A DNA stretch of 64,000 nucleotides from assembly GCA_016271365.2 (NCBI GenBank), contig CM028132.1, positions 590,371,001 to 590,435,000 on the forward strand, written 5' to 3'. Made by a program: the position numbers and the translations under genes. This document shows positions 9,961 to 21,796 of the stretch, piece by piece; position 1 is the stretch's first letter, and each line of letters starts with the position of its first letter. The DNA comes from Neoceratodus forsteri. Its lineage: Eukaryota > Chordata > Ceratodontiformes > Ceratodontidae. Below the pieces are notes generated by a model, which ran no database searches, had not been told where the DNA came from, and worked only from the letters and a program-made list of their open reading frames with translations.

Positions 9961-12649
9961 GAAAGTCCCTGGCTTGCTGGCAGTTGAATCAGATCTCAGT
10001 TGGGAGCTGAAGAAGCAAAAAGTTTGAGACAGTCAAGCATCCGTCTGAGTAGTTTCGTATGAGAGAACTGTGGAAAGACCTGAGTTGTGGCCTGCATGTC
10101 TGCCTGCTGCCCCTGAGAGGGACAGAAGGGAATTATTTCAGACTAAATCCAAGTTGGTGAGAACGAAGTATGCCACTGATTTTTAACCAGGCTCACATCT
10201 GAAGAAAAATGAAGATTTTGCTGAATACGATCGGCCTGTCAGGATTTCCAGCTGCTTTTGAATACCCGGTTTGTGCAGAGACTTTGCGATTGTGACTGGA
10301 GAGCGGTTTGCCTGGTACAGTAGAATTTCTTTACATGTAAATGTGCTGTGTATTGAAAGTGGGTCATGATTTGATTCCCCACTGTGTGAACTGTGTTCTG
10401 CTTGCTGGTACTGGAGAATCCGTTACATGTAAATGTGCTGCGTATTGAAAGTGGGTTGTGATTTGGTTCTCCACTGTGTGAACTGTGTTCTGCTTGCTGG
10501 AAGCTTTATCCAGCCTAATCGGACTGAATCCGCGTTCATTTCCATTCAGCTTGGGCCATGCCATGCTGGCCCTGCTAGACTACCCCACTGCACAGAGAAA
10601 GCCACCGACAAGAGACCTGCCTGGGGATCAGCCCCGTGCTCCACGCTTGAACAGGAACAATGCCTCGGTGAATCGTGTGGGCCCTGCTTCTCCTGGCACT
10701 CCAGATTAACCACCTTCTGTCTCAATTTTCATCCAGCCTGTGTCCAGTCTTGGGTATCGTGAGTAATCATCAGGGTAGCTCCCTGCAACAACAGCCTAAT
10801 CTAAAAGTGTGTCCTCTGATTGTCTTGTTTTTTTTTCACGAACTAAGCCCTCCGGCTCTGGATTACAAATAGTGTGTGTTGTGCATGTTGTTTTTTTTTC
10901 TTCCATCACAGGGCCCCAACCAGCTGCAACATTCCTGGCTAGCCCACCATTCTCCATCTGGGTACCCAGGGTGTGTGACTGGTTATGGACCCTGAAGTGC
11001 ATGCATAACTGTTTGATTGATACAGCCTTTAAGCAAATTAACCTGATTACGCCCCTCCCTTGTTCAAGTCCCTTAAATAAATCAGATCTAATTCTTTTTT
11101 GCATTTACCCTGACTGTGGTTCCAGTTTGTGCAAGAATACTGTACTGCTGTTATCTGCTGTGTATAACCTTGTTTTACAGGGGGTCCCCAGGGCCGAGCC
11201 AGAGGAAAGCCCTGGTAGTAAGTGCCAACTTGTGTGGTATATCAGAGGTATTGTGAATGTAATTATTGTGCAGTGTTTAGGCCACTAGCAGGGAAAGAGG
11301 GGGGTTACAGTGTCCCGGAGGGCTGTGCCCTGGTTAGCTTGACCACTACCAACCCTGACCTCCAGCTGGAGGCACCCGTTACAGAACCTAGGCCCCTTAA
11401 CCTGCTACTAGCCAAGCAGGCAGGGGTAGTAGCCCTTGGGATTGCACCACCTAGGGGTTACACATGCCGACTGGACAGGACTGGTGGTGTGGTCGTCTGA
11501 CTGTCTGCAGTCCAAAGAGGAGAGAGAGAGGTCGAGGAAAAAGCAGCTGCCCTGGCTTGGCCTGTATTAGTCTGGTCTTGGCGAGAGCGAGTCATTGGGA
11601 CAATTAGGCTGGCAGCTTGGCAGTTGGTAAGCAAACGTACAGGACGGATCATCATCAGCACAGGAGAAAAGTGGTGGGATGAGGCGAGAAAAGAATAAAA
11701 AAAAAGATTGATTCAGTGGGCACCTATGGGGTGGGGGTGGGGTGAGGTGTTCCTTCCTTTTCTCTCTCCAGTCTCTGAGTCTGGTTGTCTGCAGAAGAGA
11801 CGTCCTGGCCCTACTGCAATTTAAACTAAAGCCTCCTTCCCTCCACACTCTTCATTAGGCACAGAGGCAGCTGGGGGGTGAGGACTGGAGTCACAGTCAC
11901 TCCACCTCCGAGCACAAGCCGGGGATGGGGAGGGCCGCTCATAGCAAGGGCCTAGCTGACACTGGCTGGCTGGCTTTGGCGTAGGTGGCCTGGTGATTCT
12001 CAAAGCAGAGCCCATTCTGTTCCAGTCAGAACAGAAGCATGTAAAAAGCATACTGTTTGTGCTTGACAGCTTTAAGTTTTGGGCATGGGGTATTTTACTC
12101 CCAGGATAGGTAATCATGACTGGTGCCTGGTGAGACTAAAACCATTCTGGGAATTGAACACATTTTGTCAAAGTGCAAAAATGCTTCTTTTGTGAAGTAG
12201 AAAAATACAATCTTTTTGCAGATAAAAAAGGGTTCAAACAGTGAAAATTACTGCAGCAATGAAATGCATTTTGCCCAGGCTATTGTTTAAAACATAATTT
12301 CAGAGATTCAGGCAGCTGCTACCCTTGGGAGGAATCACTAGAGAATTCAAGCTTCTTTCTCATCCAAGGCATCTACACAGTCACTCCTTCACTTAAAGGC
12401 ATATTAAGGCCTTTCCCCTTTAATACCAGTGGGGTCCCTATGCCCCTTTCCTCCACATTCCTTCATGCTACCTGCTCCTGTTATGAATGTCTGCTGCCTA
12501 CATTAGGGATAGCTACAGACAGAGTTGTACAGCCCCCCCCCCAATACCTTTCCATGCGATGTCAGCCTCGAAAGTGACTGGGAGGGGGGCAAGGGGCGGG
12601 GGTCTGTCCCTTATTTTTGAAATCCAATGCTGGCAACCCTAGGAGGGGA
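9961..12649. other. unresolved interval
   Basis: No gene could be supported. A short tandem duplication lies at about 10322-10505 (listed separately). AATAAA occurs near 11075 in CCTTAAATAAATCAG and could be a poly(A) signal of an unrecognised retroelement. Several acceptor-like tracts (for example before 10913 and 11180) have no matching donor or open exon. At about 12605-12641 the rc of CTAGGGTTGCCAGC looks like one end of a DNA transposon, but I could not find the partner end. Confidence 0.35.
10322..10505. repeat. two-copy tandem repeat, 92-bp unit
   Basis: TTACATGTAAATGTGCTG begins at 10331 and again at 10423, giving a 92-bp period. The copies continue through the CACTGTGTGAACTGTGTTCT block with a few substitutions. 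There are only two copies and no associated gene. Confidence 0.8.
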
Positions 12650-13410
12650 CCACCCCCTTTATAAAGTGAAATAACTCTGGCTAACTTCCAGGACTGAGGG
12701 ACAGCACTGAGGGGGGAGGAAAGGTTGAGTAGGTGAATAAGAGGAGTTGCAGTGACAGGGGCCGAGATGTGGAGGAACTTGCGGTCCAGACCATCAGGGC
12801 TGGACTTTGGAGGGGTTGTGGGAGGAAAGGCTAAGCAGGGCTTCCTGGATGGTGACACGGGTGGGGGGGAGTAGAAACCTGGTGAGGGGATTGGGAGCTG
12901 GAAGGAAAGGAGAGGAGCCAGGAGGGGGAGAAGAAGGGAAGGCACAGATTGTGAAGAACTCAAAGCAAGCAGCAACAAAGATAGGGTCATACACAGGTGA
13001 ACCATTAACCACAAAGATCAGGGGGGTTGACTGGGCAGGAGGGTTGAAAATGGAGTGGATAACCTTCCAGAATTTACCTGGGGAGTTAAGGTTTTCTGGA
13101 GGTTGGCCTTGGAATAATGCGAGCTTGTGGCCCAGACAGCCTTCATACAGTTGCTCTCCAGGACAGGAGTGGGATAATTTGTAACAGGCCCATGTGAGGT
13201 CTCAGGACTTGCACAGATCGATGATTTTGGTTGTAATCCGCAGTGGTGGGAAGTTTTCACTCTGGATTTCCTTGGGGGGGGGGTTGTCCCAGACTGATGA
13301 GAATTTGGAGTGGAATAGTGCGAGGGCCACGTCAGTGTCAGAGGCAGAGAGGATGGCTTCCCAGTCTGTTACAGCAAGGTTGCTTGTTGAAACATTGATG
13401 TCTAGCAAAT
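12650..13410 (-). pseudogene. LINE Xa-3, downstream half
   Basis: On the minus strand this holds the segment after the endonuclease (DWEAILSASDTDVALALFHS near 13300-13370). The start of the reverse transcriptase follows (FLHISAPVTATPLIHLLNL, then VPQSWKLARVISLYKGG near 12660-12780). Homology stops at about 12650, so the catalytic part is missing. Its upstream half, the endonuclease, is found on the same strand at 20279-20985. Plus-strand LINE Xa-4 lies between, with GCAAAT at both junctions (13405-13410 and 20279-20284) as a short target duplication. The two halves are therefore one element split by a later insertion. Confidence 0.7.
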
Positions 13411-13622
13411 GGAAAGACCTGAACCAGAAGTATTTCCTTTATCTGTCAACCCCCACTATCTCCTCTCCCCTTGCCTCTCTCCTGAACCTCTCCTTCTCTC
13501 TGGCCTGTGTCCCTGCTGCCTGGAAGCATGCCATGGTCCTCCCCCCCAAAAGGTGGTGATCCCTCTACCCCAGGCAATTACTGGCCTATATCTCTCTTCT
13601 CCCCATCCTTGCCAAGCTCCAG
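13411..13622 (+). pseudogene. LINE Xa-4, piece 1 of 3
   Basis: This is the reverse transcriptase N-terminal segment: STPTISSPLASLLNLSFSL, then AAWKHAMVLP, with a shifted frame continuing as PGNYWPISL and ending near ILAKL. The next residues expected in the family are found at 16080, so LINE Xb-1 (13623-16013) interrupts the element here. The left end at 13411 follows GCAAAT, which is repeated at 20279. Confidence 0.68.
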
Positions 13623-16013
13623 AAACAGATAAAAAAGAAAGAAGACCGCACAGGGTGAGACAAGTGGATTCACAGCATGTGATTCAATCAGTGGTACAAG
13701 AGCTGGTCTCAAACACTTTCCCAAAAATTTGGGACATCCAAAATTACAAACAAGCACGAAATGCCTGCACAAAAGCCATACGGCTAATGAAATCCACCTA
13801 TTACAAAGACGCTCTCACCAATACATGGGGAAATGGTCGTGCTTTCTGGGACAATATCAAGGATGTCACAGGGAAGCAGCCAAAAACCTCTCCGGCCTTG
13901 TTAATGGTTGATGGATCCTCAACCCTTGACCCCAAGGTGATCGCAAACATCTTTAACACGGCTTTTTCAGACCTTAGTGCTGTTCTACCCCATGACATTC
14001 TCGAAAACAGGGCCTACTCCCCAAATACCTCAGCCCCTCAGTCTAACCATTCCCTCTTATACTTCAGGAAGGTAAGGCTGAATGAAGCTCACCGCTATAT
14101 TACTGCAGCTATCTCTAAATCTAGATCTAGTAGTGACACCCTGGACCTTAAGCTTCTGTTGCTCACCCTTGATGAGGTAATTCATCCGTTAACAAAAATC
14201 CTAAACCTCTCTCTCAGCTGTGGAAAATTCCCGGACCTATGGAAAATAGCCACCATGACACTCGTCCATAAAAGTGGGGACAAGATGATTCACTCAAATT
14301 ATCGCCCTATCTCCATACTGCCCCCACTCTCTAAGGCAATTGAGCACATCGTGGCTGATCAACTTACCGACCACTTGGATAAATACAATATACCTTGTCC
14401 ACAACAACACGGCTTCCAGAAAGGTCACAGCACCACCACAGCCCTTCTTGAGTTCACTGGAGCTTTGCACAAATCCCTTGACAACGGCCTTCTCACAGGG
14501 GCCGTTTTCGTCGACCTCTCCAAGGCCTTCGATACAGTACACCATGGACTACTAATACACCAACTACTGAATGCTGGGCTATCCACCTGACTCTTCTCTC
14601 TGGATTAAAAAGCTACTTAGAAAACTGGTCACAGAGAGTAAAAATTGCAGACGCTCTTTCTAACACCCTGCCTGTTCGCTCGGGTGTCCCACAGGGATCC
14701 ATACTGGGACCCCTCCTTTTTAGCCTTTTCTTAAACTCCCTTCCTTACCACTGCTCTGAGCAGATCATACTATATGCTGATGATGCTGTTGTATTCTCCA
14801 CTCACAAAGATACTGCAACTCTTCAACAGAACCTTCAACTTGGTTTCAATTCTGTAGAGACATGGTTTCTTAATCATAAACTGGTCCTCAATGACAAGAA
14901 AACCAAATCTATGCTCTTCTGCAGCTCTCATAACCCACACAAGCTACACCACTTGGCTATCTCCACCACCCAGGGGAACACTCTAGACAGGTGGTGTCCT
15001 TCAAACTCTTAGGGATACAGCTTGACCTAATCTCTCCTATGGACTTCATGTAGATAATGTAGCTAGAGCTGCTAATACATGGCTTGGTCTCCTCTACAAA
15101 CACAGACCACACCTCATGCCAGAAGCTTAGAAGGCTGCAGTCCTGAGCTCTGTGATCTCTGTAATAGACTATGGTCTCATCATTTGTGGCTCGGCCACAA
15201 CCACAACCCTTAGATGCCTCTCAACTGCCTTAAATAAAGCTCATCACTGGTGCTCACCGTCTCACCCACACATGTGACCTGTACACTCAGACTGGCTGGC
15301 TCCAACTATCAAACTGCATAAAGTTTCTCACCTGCTCCATGGTCAAAAAAATCTACCTTGGCCTTGCACCTTCTGGGGTCTCAACTCTGTTACAACACCG
15401 AATTAACAAATTGTGCCTTAGGAGATCTACGCTACAGCTACTGCAAGTCCCCCACTGTCACACTTCACAGGGACAACGCTCTTTTGCTTATCGAGCACCA
15501 CTCTGGTTCAATGGCCTCAGACCAACCATCTCCTCTGCCCCAACTATTGGTATGTTTAAAACTAGGCTCCAGGACTATCTCACTACCAACAGCTCATGTG
15601 ACTGCCTAACTTAACCTTGTTTCTCCACTTCCCTTTCTGCTCTAGTTGTCCCCCCCCCCCTCCTCACTGGATTCTACCCTCACATCTTGGTATACCCAAT
15701 GCTGCACTTTTCACCCTCTCGCCACCCTTCCTACATTCCTTCTCCCCCTACCCTCTTCCCTCTCCCTATGACTCTGGCACTTCTCATCTGTTGTCTATTT
15801 TCTCTGACAAATGCCGCTGGCTGCCTTGTTACAATGCTACCCTTGAACTGTATTAATCTGTACTCTGTTTGCAATGTCCACATTGTTGTAACGCCTGTCT
15901 TGATGTTCCCCATAATTTGTATTTCTCTGACGTGGAACCTTTGTAAAAGAGCCATGGCTCAAAGGTATTTGTAATTCTAGACTTGATAAATAAATAAAAT
16001 AAAGAAAGAAAAT
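13623..16013 (+). mobile_element. LINE Xb-1, inserted in Xa-4
   Basis: A long open frame to 14590 carries the linker (ARNACTKAIRLMKSTYYKDA near 13756-13815). It then has NYRPISILPPLSKAIEHIV near 14300, QQHGFQKGHSTTTALLEF near 14405 and FVDLSKAFDTVHHGLL near 14510. After a frameshift near 14590 it continues with RSGVPQGSILGPLLFSLF near 14680 and the catalytic box LYADDAVVF near 14770. More breaks follow, and the C-terminus (LWFNGLRPTISSAPTIGMFK) reads again at 15339-15614. The 3' end is TAAATAAATAAAATAAAG at about 15988-16010. The element lacks its endonuclease and is 5'-truncated. Its exact left boundary in A-rich sequence near 13623-13650 is uncertain. Confidence 0.78.
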
Positions 16014-16059
16014 GAAGATTCTTCTTTAGATGAGACAGTTCTGTGGGCGCACGTTTGGA

Positions 16060-16244
16060 GTGTTTTTTTTGAGGCCAGCTCTTGTACCACTGACAAGTTC
16101 CAGGAACACATGGTGTTATCCCAGCTCTCCTCCAACCTTGACTCCTCCTGCTTCTTCACCCCCTTCCAGTCTGGGTTCCGGAAGCAACACTCCACAAGCA
16201 CCTCCCTCCTCAGGCTCACCGACGCCATCCTTACTGGCATGGAT
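16060..16244 (+). pseudogene. LINE Xa-4, piece 2 of 3
   Basis: This continues the reverse transcriptase from piece 1 with EHMVLSQLSSNL, then FQSGFRKQHSTSTSLLRLTD and ends at AILTGMD. The frame is cut by hAT-3 at 16245 and resumes at 18646. The stretch 16014-16059 between Xb-1 and this piece is unassigned. Confidence 0.75.
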
Positions 16245-18645
16245 TAGGGCTGTGAGAACTCAGTGAAGTTCTGACCCTTATTAAATAAGAACCAGAACAT
16301 GGTGGAGTTCTGATTAGTTCTGATTATTTATAAATATTTGAAAAAAGGCATAAAAGTAGCCAAAGTCGGTCATATATAACACAGAGGCACAAAGGAAATA
16401 ATTTAATGCATTATTTGTATAACAATTACAGTGAAACTGTTAAATAAAAGCAATAACTACTAGCTGCCTCATGGATAGCCTATACTGGTGGCATATCCTG
16501 CTCAGGCCCATGATGTAAGTGTGCTGGGAGAGGGAGAGGGAGAGAGAAAGACAGGGGGAGAGAGACAGATGCAAGTACTACTGTACCACAAAGCAATACC
16601 AAGCACTGATATTTTTTATTAATGTTGCTGACTGTGAGAGTATTATTTTGATGGATGTTCCAGTCAGAGCAAACCAGGCCAAAGAAATGAATGATCAAAA
16701 TGAGCAGTGAAGAACCCACCACCCTACCCATGTGAATGATGCAACTGCATCATGTCCTGGTGTATTGTGGTATGGTACACTACCTGGTCCAACAGGTGGT
16801 AATGTTGTCTACATCTACTTCTACTGATCAACGTGCAATACATTATATATCACAGTATTTCTATATGGCCCCCAGTAATCTCCCTCTCTCTCTTTCTTTC
16901 TCTTTCACTCTCTCTCTCTCTCTCTCTCTATCTCCTTCTCTCGCTCTCCACCCCCCCGGAGGGCACAAGTCAAAGATTTATTTTGCCAGCCTGCCCTTGC
17001 CCTGCCTCTACACACACAGCCACACTGAGGCCAAGAATAAACTGTATTTGTGATTTCTGTGGCTGTAAAATGTCTATTTGGCCCCCAGTAGTCTCTGTCT
17101 CTCTCCCCTCTGGATGGCACAACTCAAAGATTTATTTTGCCAGCCTGCCCTGTGTACACACAACACACAGCCACACTGAGGTCGACATTAACTTTATTTG
17201 TGACTTCTGTCACTGTAAACTTTCTCTTTGGCCCCCAGTAGTCTCCCTCCACTCTGATTTATTTTGCCAGCCTGCCCTTGCCCTGCCTGTATACACACAG
17301 CCACACTGGGGACAAGAATAAACTTTATTTGGGATTTCTGTGTCTGTAAAATGTCTCTTTGGTCCCCAGTAGTGTCTCTCTCTCTCTCCCCCCCTCTCTC
17401 TCGGCCCTCTGGATGGCACAAGTCAAAGATTTATTCTGCCAGCCTGCCCTGTGTATATATACACACGCACACCCCAAGATGAGCTTTATTTGTGATTTCT
17501 GTGACTGTAAAATTTATCTTTGGCTCCTAGTAGTCTCTCTCCCCGATGGCACATGTCAAACATTTATTTTGCCAGCCTGGCCTGCTCATACACACACAGC
17601 CACACTGAGGCCAAGAATAAACTATATTTGTGATTTCTATGACTGTAAAATGTCTCTTTGGCCCCCAGTAGTCTTTCTCCCCTCTGGATAGCAAAAGTCA
17701 AAGATTTATTCTTCCAGCCTGCTCTGTGTGCACACACACACACACGCCAAGATGAACTTCATTTGTGATTTCTGTGACTGTAAAACTTCTCTGTGGTCCC
17801 CAGTAGTCTCTCTCCCTCTGGATCGCACGTGACAAAGATTTATTTTGCCAGACTGCCCTTGCCCTGCCTCTACACACACAGCCACACTGAGGCCAAGAAT
17901 AAACTGTATTTGTGATTTCTGTGACTGTAAAATGTCTCTTTTGTCCCCAGTAGTCTCTCTGTCTCTCCTCCCCCCCACTGGATGGTGCAAGTCAAAGGTT
18001 TATTTTGCCAGCCTGCCCTTGCCCTGTGCACACACAGCCACGCTGAGAGTTCAAGATGTACTTTGTGATTTCTGTGACTAAAAGTTCTCTTTGGCCCCCA
18101 GCAGTCTCTCTCTCTTTCTCTTTTGGATGGCACAAGTCAACGATTTATTTTGCCAATTTCCAGCCAGCCCTTAAACTACAAAATACAACTAAATTCTCCT
18201 CGCTCCCCTCCGCTTCTGATTCCCAACCCCTTCTCCTCCCCTTTGGCTCCTGTCCCCACAAATCATGCCACTGCCAACAGGTTCTTCACTCCAGTCTCCC
18301 CTCTCTGACTCAGTCTGCTCTGTACTCTGTCTGATGCTGCTCTACCGACCACATTGTGTACTCACCACGGTTATATGCCATAAGTGAGTGCGTCCCATGA
18401 CTCTCCCCTGCCAGCATTACATGACTGTTGCCAGATTGTATGCTGCCAGCTGTCTCTACATGATGCGAATGTGCCGACAGCATCCCCATGGCAACAGTCA
18501 ACAATGACACACCCTGCCACACTCCATGGCTTCCCACGAATCCAGAACCAGACTTCTGTGGCAAAGTCCATATTTATCCGGGTCCATGGATAGAGGGTTT
18601 GATCCAGGGGTCTGGATTTTGGGCGGAACAATCCGCTCAGCCCTA
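16245..18645. mobile_element. hAT-3, non-autonomous hAT carrying a minisatellite
   Basis: The element begins TAGGGCTGTGAG and ends, read on the other strand, TAGGGCTGAGCG. The 8-bp flanks are GCATGGAT (16237-16244) and GCATGGGT (18646-18653), a 7 of 8 match. Removing it rejoins the reverse transcriptase of LINE Xa-4 (TDAILTGM before, HSLITSAIFVDLAKAF after), which independently confirms the boundaries. The 2401-bp interior has no transposase. It contains GA- and TC-rich tracts (about 16525-16565 and 16885-16930) and a nine-unit tandem array. Frames that look open inside the array arise from the repeated unit and are not genes. Confidence 0.82.
16860..18165. repeat. nine-unit minisatellite, about 146 bp per unit
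   Basis: The core GATTTATTTTGCCAGCCTGC (or a close variant) recurs at 16975, 17129, 17256, 17428, 17561, 17704, 17838, 17998 and 18142. Spacings range from 127 to 172 bp, with a mean of about 146. Each unit also has TTGGCCCCCAGTAGTCTC, a variable TC tract and a variable CA tract. The length differences come mostly from these simple-sequence tracts. The array is wholly inside hAT-3. Confidence 0.85.
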
Positions 18646-20278
18646 GCATGGGTCATAGCCTCATCACTTCTGCTATCTTTGTTGATCTAGCTAAAGCATT
18701 CAACACTGTCTCCCACCCCCTCCTTCTTGCTAAACTCTCTGCTGCAGCACTCTCAGCTGTTGCCACAAACTGGTTCCGTGCCTACCTGTTGGGAAGGACA
18801 CAGTCCATTTGTATTGGTTCTTTCACTATCTCCCACCCCCATCAACACTGGTGTCCCACAAGGCTCGGTACTCGGCCCTCGTCTATTTTCTGTCTTCCTC
18901 AATGACCCTCCTGCTGTCTGCTCCTCCACCTCTATTCACATGTATGCAGATGACACCATACTGTATATCTCTGGTCCCTCCCCTACACATGTGGCATCCA
19001 GACTTCAGCATGATGTTGACAAGGTTCTGCACTGGCTACACTCAAATCAACTGTTCCTGAACACCAAGAAGACCATCTCCATGACCTCTGGCACAAGGCA
19101 GAGACTCTCACGGCTCTCCTCCTTCCCTCCCCTCCTACCACACTCTGGATGGGACTATGCTATAGGATACTACCTCTTTTAGATATCTCGGGGTTTGGCT
19201 TGACCAAAACCTCAACTTTTCTGGATACGTGGATGCTATCCTCAAAAAACTACACCCCAGACTAGGTGCCCTGCACAGGAACCTTGGATGTATTCCACTG
19301 CCAGCCCGCCGAGCACTTGTCCAGAAAATGATCCTCTCTGTTTTTGACAACAGCAATGTAGTCTACAGTGCTGCTCCCAAAACTTCCCTAGCCAGACTGG
19401 ACAGTCTCTTCCATTCTTTCTGTCCCTTCACCCTTGACAGCCCTCCTCTCACCCACCACTGTGTCCTCTATCAATCTCTCTCTTTTCCTTCTCTTGAAGA
19501 CAGATTCTGTTCCCACTGCACCAACTTCTTAGCTAAATTCTGGTTTGGCTCTCTCACCCATACCTCTCCTCCTCTCTCTCACTCCTGCCTCCTTCTCCCT
19601 TAGAATCCATGACTCTCATACCATGGCTGTCCCCTTCAGGTCCTCCTCTACTGGACAGGCAGCATTTCCCATCGCTTCCTGAAACTATGGAGTATCCTTC
19701 CCCATCTCATCTGCCAGGCCACCTATCCTAATGCCCTCTACCCCCTCCTATGTGACTTTTTCTTAACGTCATGCAGCTGCTCCTAATCCCCCCTCACCAT
19801 CTGTATTTCCCTTCCCACTCTCTTCATCCCCACCTTCCTTTGCTCCACATCTTACCCCCTACTTTTGGCTTTCTCCAGTCCCAATTGCTGTACCCAGTCA
19901 CTCTGCCCTACCCAACTCTCTAATCTTTACCTTGACCCAATCTTCTTGCACTTAGTTTGTACCCTGTTGTATAGCCTTTTGTCTCTGTGTCTACCTAGAC
20001 CACTGTACAGTATATACAAACAGTTCAGCTTGTACTTATATAGAACCTATTCCTTAGTTGCAAGCCTCTCCATCAAAGTGCACTTAATATGGTAAAATAC
20101 TGTATCTATTGCTCTCTAGCATACGATTGTGGCTATGTTGAATTCCTGTATTGCTTGCTTGTTACCCCATTCCCCTCTCCCCCAGGATGTAGCTGGAAAC
20201 GAGCAGCACTGCTCAGTATGCCTTTCCTGGTGAAACTTTTAAAATAAATAAATAATAAATAAAATGAAGAGAGGGGAT
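18646..20278 (+). pseudogene. LINE Xa-4, piece 3 of 3, with 3' end
   Basis: The reverse transcriptase resumes with SAIFVDLAKAFNTVSHPLLL near 18660-18730. It continues with a shifted GVPQGSVLGPRLFSVFLND near 18850 and the catalytic box HMYADDTILYISGPSP near 18940-18990, both aspartates intact. The thumb and C-terminal parts follow (LHPRLGALHRNLG near 19255, then THHCVLY and AKFWFGSL up to 19600). The pyrimidine-rich 3' UTR ends with the family's conserved block (TGTAGCTGGAAACGAGCAG) and TAAATAAATAATAAATAAA at about 20243-20262. The coding part has at least three frameshifts. Confidence 0.82.
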
Positions 20279-20985
20279 GCAAATTTTTCTGATGCAGAAC
20301 ATCATGTGGTGGTCACTAAAAGAATCTGGCAAAATACCTGCTGCAACAGTGCAGTGGGAGTGGGAGGTTAGAACTCAGTCCAAGAGGGTATGGTTATTAG
20401 AGTACGGATGTAGCCAGGTGGGTTCTCAAATAATCTGGGACAAATTAATATTATCCTACAAATGTAGATTTGGAGGATGGGGAAAGCCAATTTACATTGA
20501 AATTCCCAAGGAGGACAAGTTCACCTGTGCAGGAATGAGAGGCGATAGGGGAAAGAGAGTCAACCAGGGAAGAATATGAGATCTTAGCAGAGGCATAGAC
20601 AACCCCAATAAATGGTACAGAGGGGAATGACAGTTTGATCAGGAAAAATTTGTGGAAGGATGGTATGGCCTCCCAGATGGCCATAGTATGTGAGAGGCTG
20701 TGGTGGACATACTGTAGAAGGCATCCCCTCATCCACATTTTCCCTGTCCAGCCTGAAAAAATGGTATCTAGGAAGGGACAAGCTAGAGTCAGGAGCCCTG
20801 GAGGAGAGCCAGGACTCAGTGATACTGAGGACATCAGGAAAGGGTAACTGAACCCATATGGGAGGAGGTTGAGTTTAGGTAGAAGGCTCCTAGCACTCAG
20901 ATGGAAGACACTAAGAACCTTGGCAGTAATGGAGGAAGGGAGGGAGGGAGGAAAGTGAGGGACCAGGGTTGGGCTTCACATCTCA
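20279..20985 (-). pseudogene. LINE Xa-3, endonuclease half
   Basis: On the minus strand this is an apurinic-type endonuclease domain. It has LSARSLL near 20890, ITESWLSSRAPDSSLSLP near 20790-20840, FIGVVYASAKISYSSLVD near 20560-20630, ELVLLGNFNVNWLSPSS near 20480-20530, and the catalytic SDHHM box near 20310. In the family the NFN motif is normally GDFN, so a catalytic aspartate is lost. The domain stops immediately after SDHH at the 3' tail of Xa-4, and its continuation is at 12650-13410. Confidence 0.75.
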
Positions 20986-21796
20986 ATTACACAGACTTCA
21001 AAAGGTTTGAAACCTGTGCTCATGAACAGAATGGCGTGTGCTGAGTATGGAGGCCAACCCAATTAATTAACTCAGTCCTGGAACCACAGTGCTACTCCTT
21101 CCAGTAGATGCCAAAGAATAGTACTCAGACCAATTTTCAAAGTGAATATCACTTTAATTTGTCAAAATAACAAAAAGGTAACAGAGTACTTCTCACTTCA
21201 CCAGTGTACATCCAGCCCCATTGCTTTAGCAGCAGCCTTCCTTAGGGCATCGCCAGACAGAAGGAAGAGTAGGAGAATGAATGAGGAGAAGGATGGACTG
21301 GGGCTTCAAACCCTTGGAGTGAGTTGGAGAACAGGGAGAAGAGGGGCAGGGAGAGGAGGGTATGATGGAGAAACTCCAGGTTGAAGGAAGGAGATGGTAG
21401 GGAATCAGGGTGGACAGGGAGGGAGGAAGGAAAAGGGTATGGGGAGAGAGGGGGGATGGGTACAGGGTAGGAGAGTTGGATGGGGGTCAAAGGTGGAGGG
21501 TGAAATGGACCAGGCAGAGGAGCGTAATAAGCACTGTGGCTAAGAGGAGGAAGGCAAGAGCAAAATGGCATGCAGTAACCACAGTACTAAACAGTGCAAA
21601 ATAGCAGGCAAATAACTGCTAGGCAAATTAGTAATTACTTGTGCTAGACAAGTGATCAGCAGCAATTGTAAACACCTGGTAACACACCTGGGCTGTACTA
21701 CAAAATAGGAAAGCAACAAGCAGGTGAGAGCTGCAGCAAGGGTGTACTCTACAGATTACTGAATAGCAAAACAAATGCAAGTAGGTGGGAGAGCAT
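20986..21796 (-). other. possible 5' region of LINE Xa-3
   Basis: This purine-rich sequence lies upstream of the Xa-3 endonuclease on the minus strand. Open frames are proline-rich and low in complexity, with no recognisable ORF1 domain. It may be a 5' UTR or a decayed ORF1; this rests on position only. Confidence 0.3.

Noticed and set aside
10800..11200. Acceptor-like tracts before GGGCCCCAAC and GGGGTCCCCAGG, suggesting host exons
   Set aside because: No open segment with a matching donor and no recognisable protein; GC/T-rich sequence can mimic acceptors.
12560..12650. Possible DNA-transposon end (CTAGGGTTGCCAGC on the minus strand)
   Set aside because: No partner terminus or target duplication was found within the neighbouring kilobases.
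16833..18135. Long overlapping frames on both strands rich in His, Cys and Pro, suggesting a tandem-repeat protein
   Set aside because: They follow from the roughly 146-bp minisatellite. The unit length is not a multiple of three, frames change from unit to unit, and there is no start context or conserved domain.
21242..21571. Proline-rich minus-strand frame of 109 codons
   Set aside because: Low-complexity purine/pyrimidine bias. No domain recognised, and neighbouring frames are equally open.
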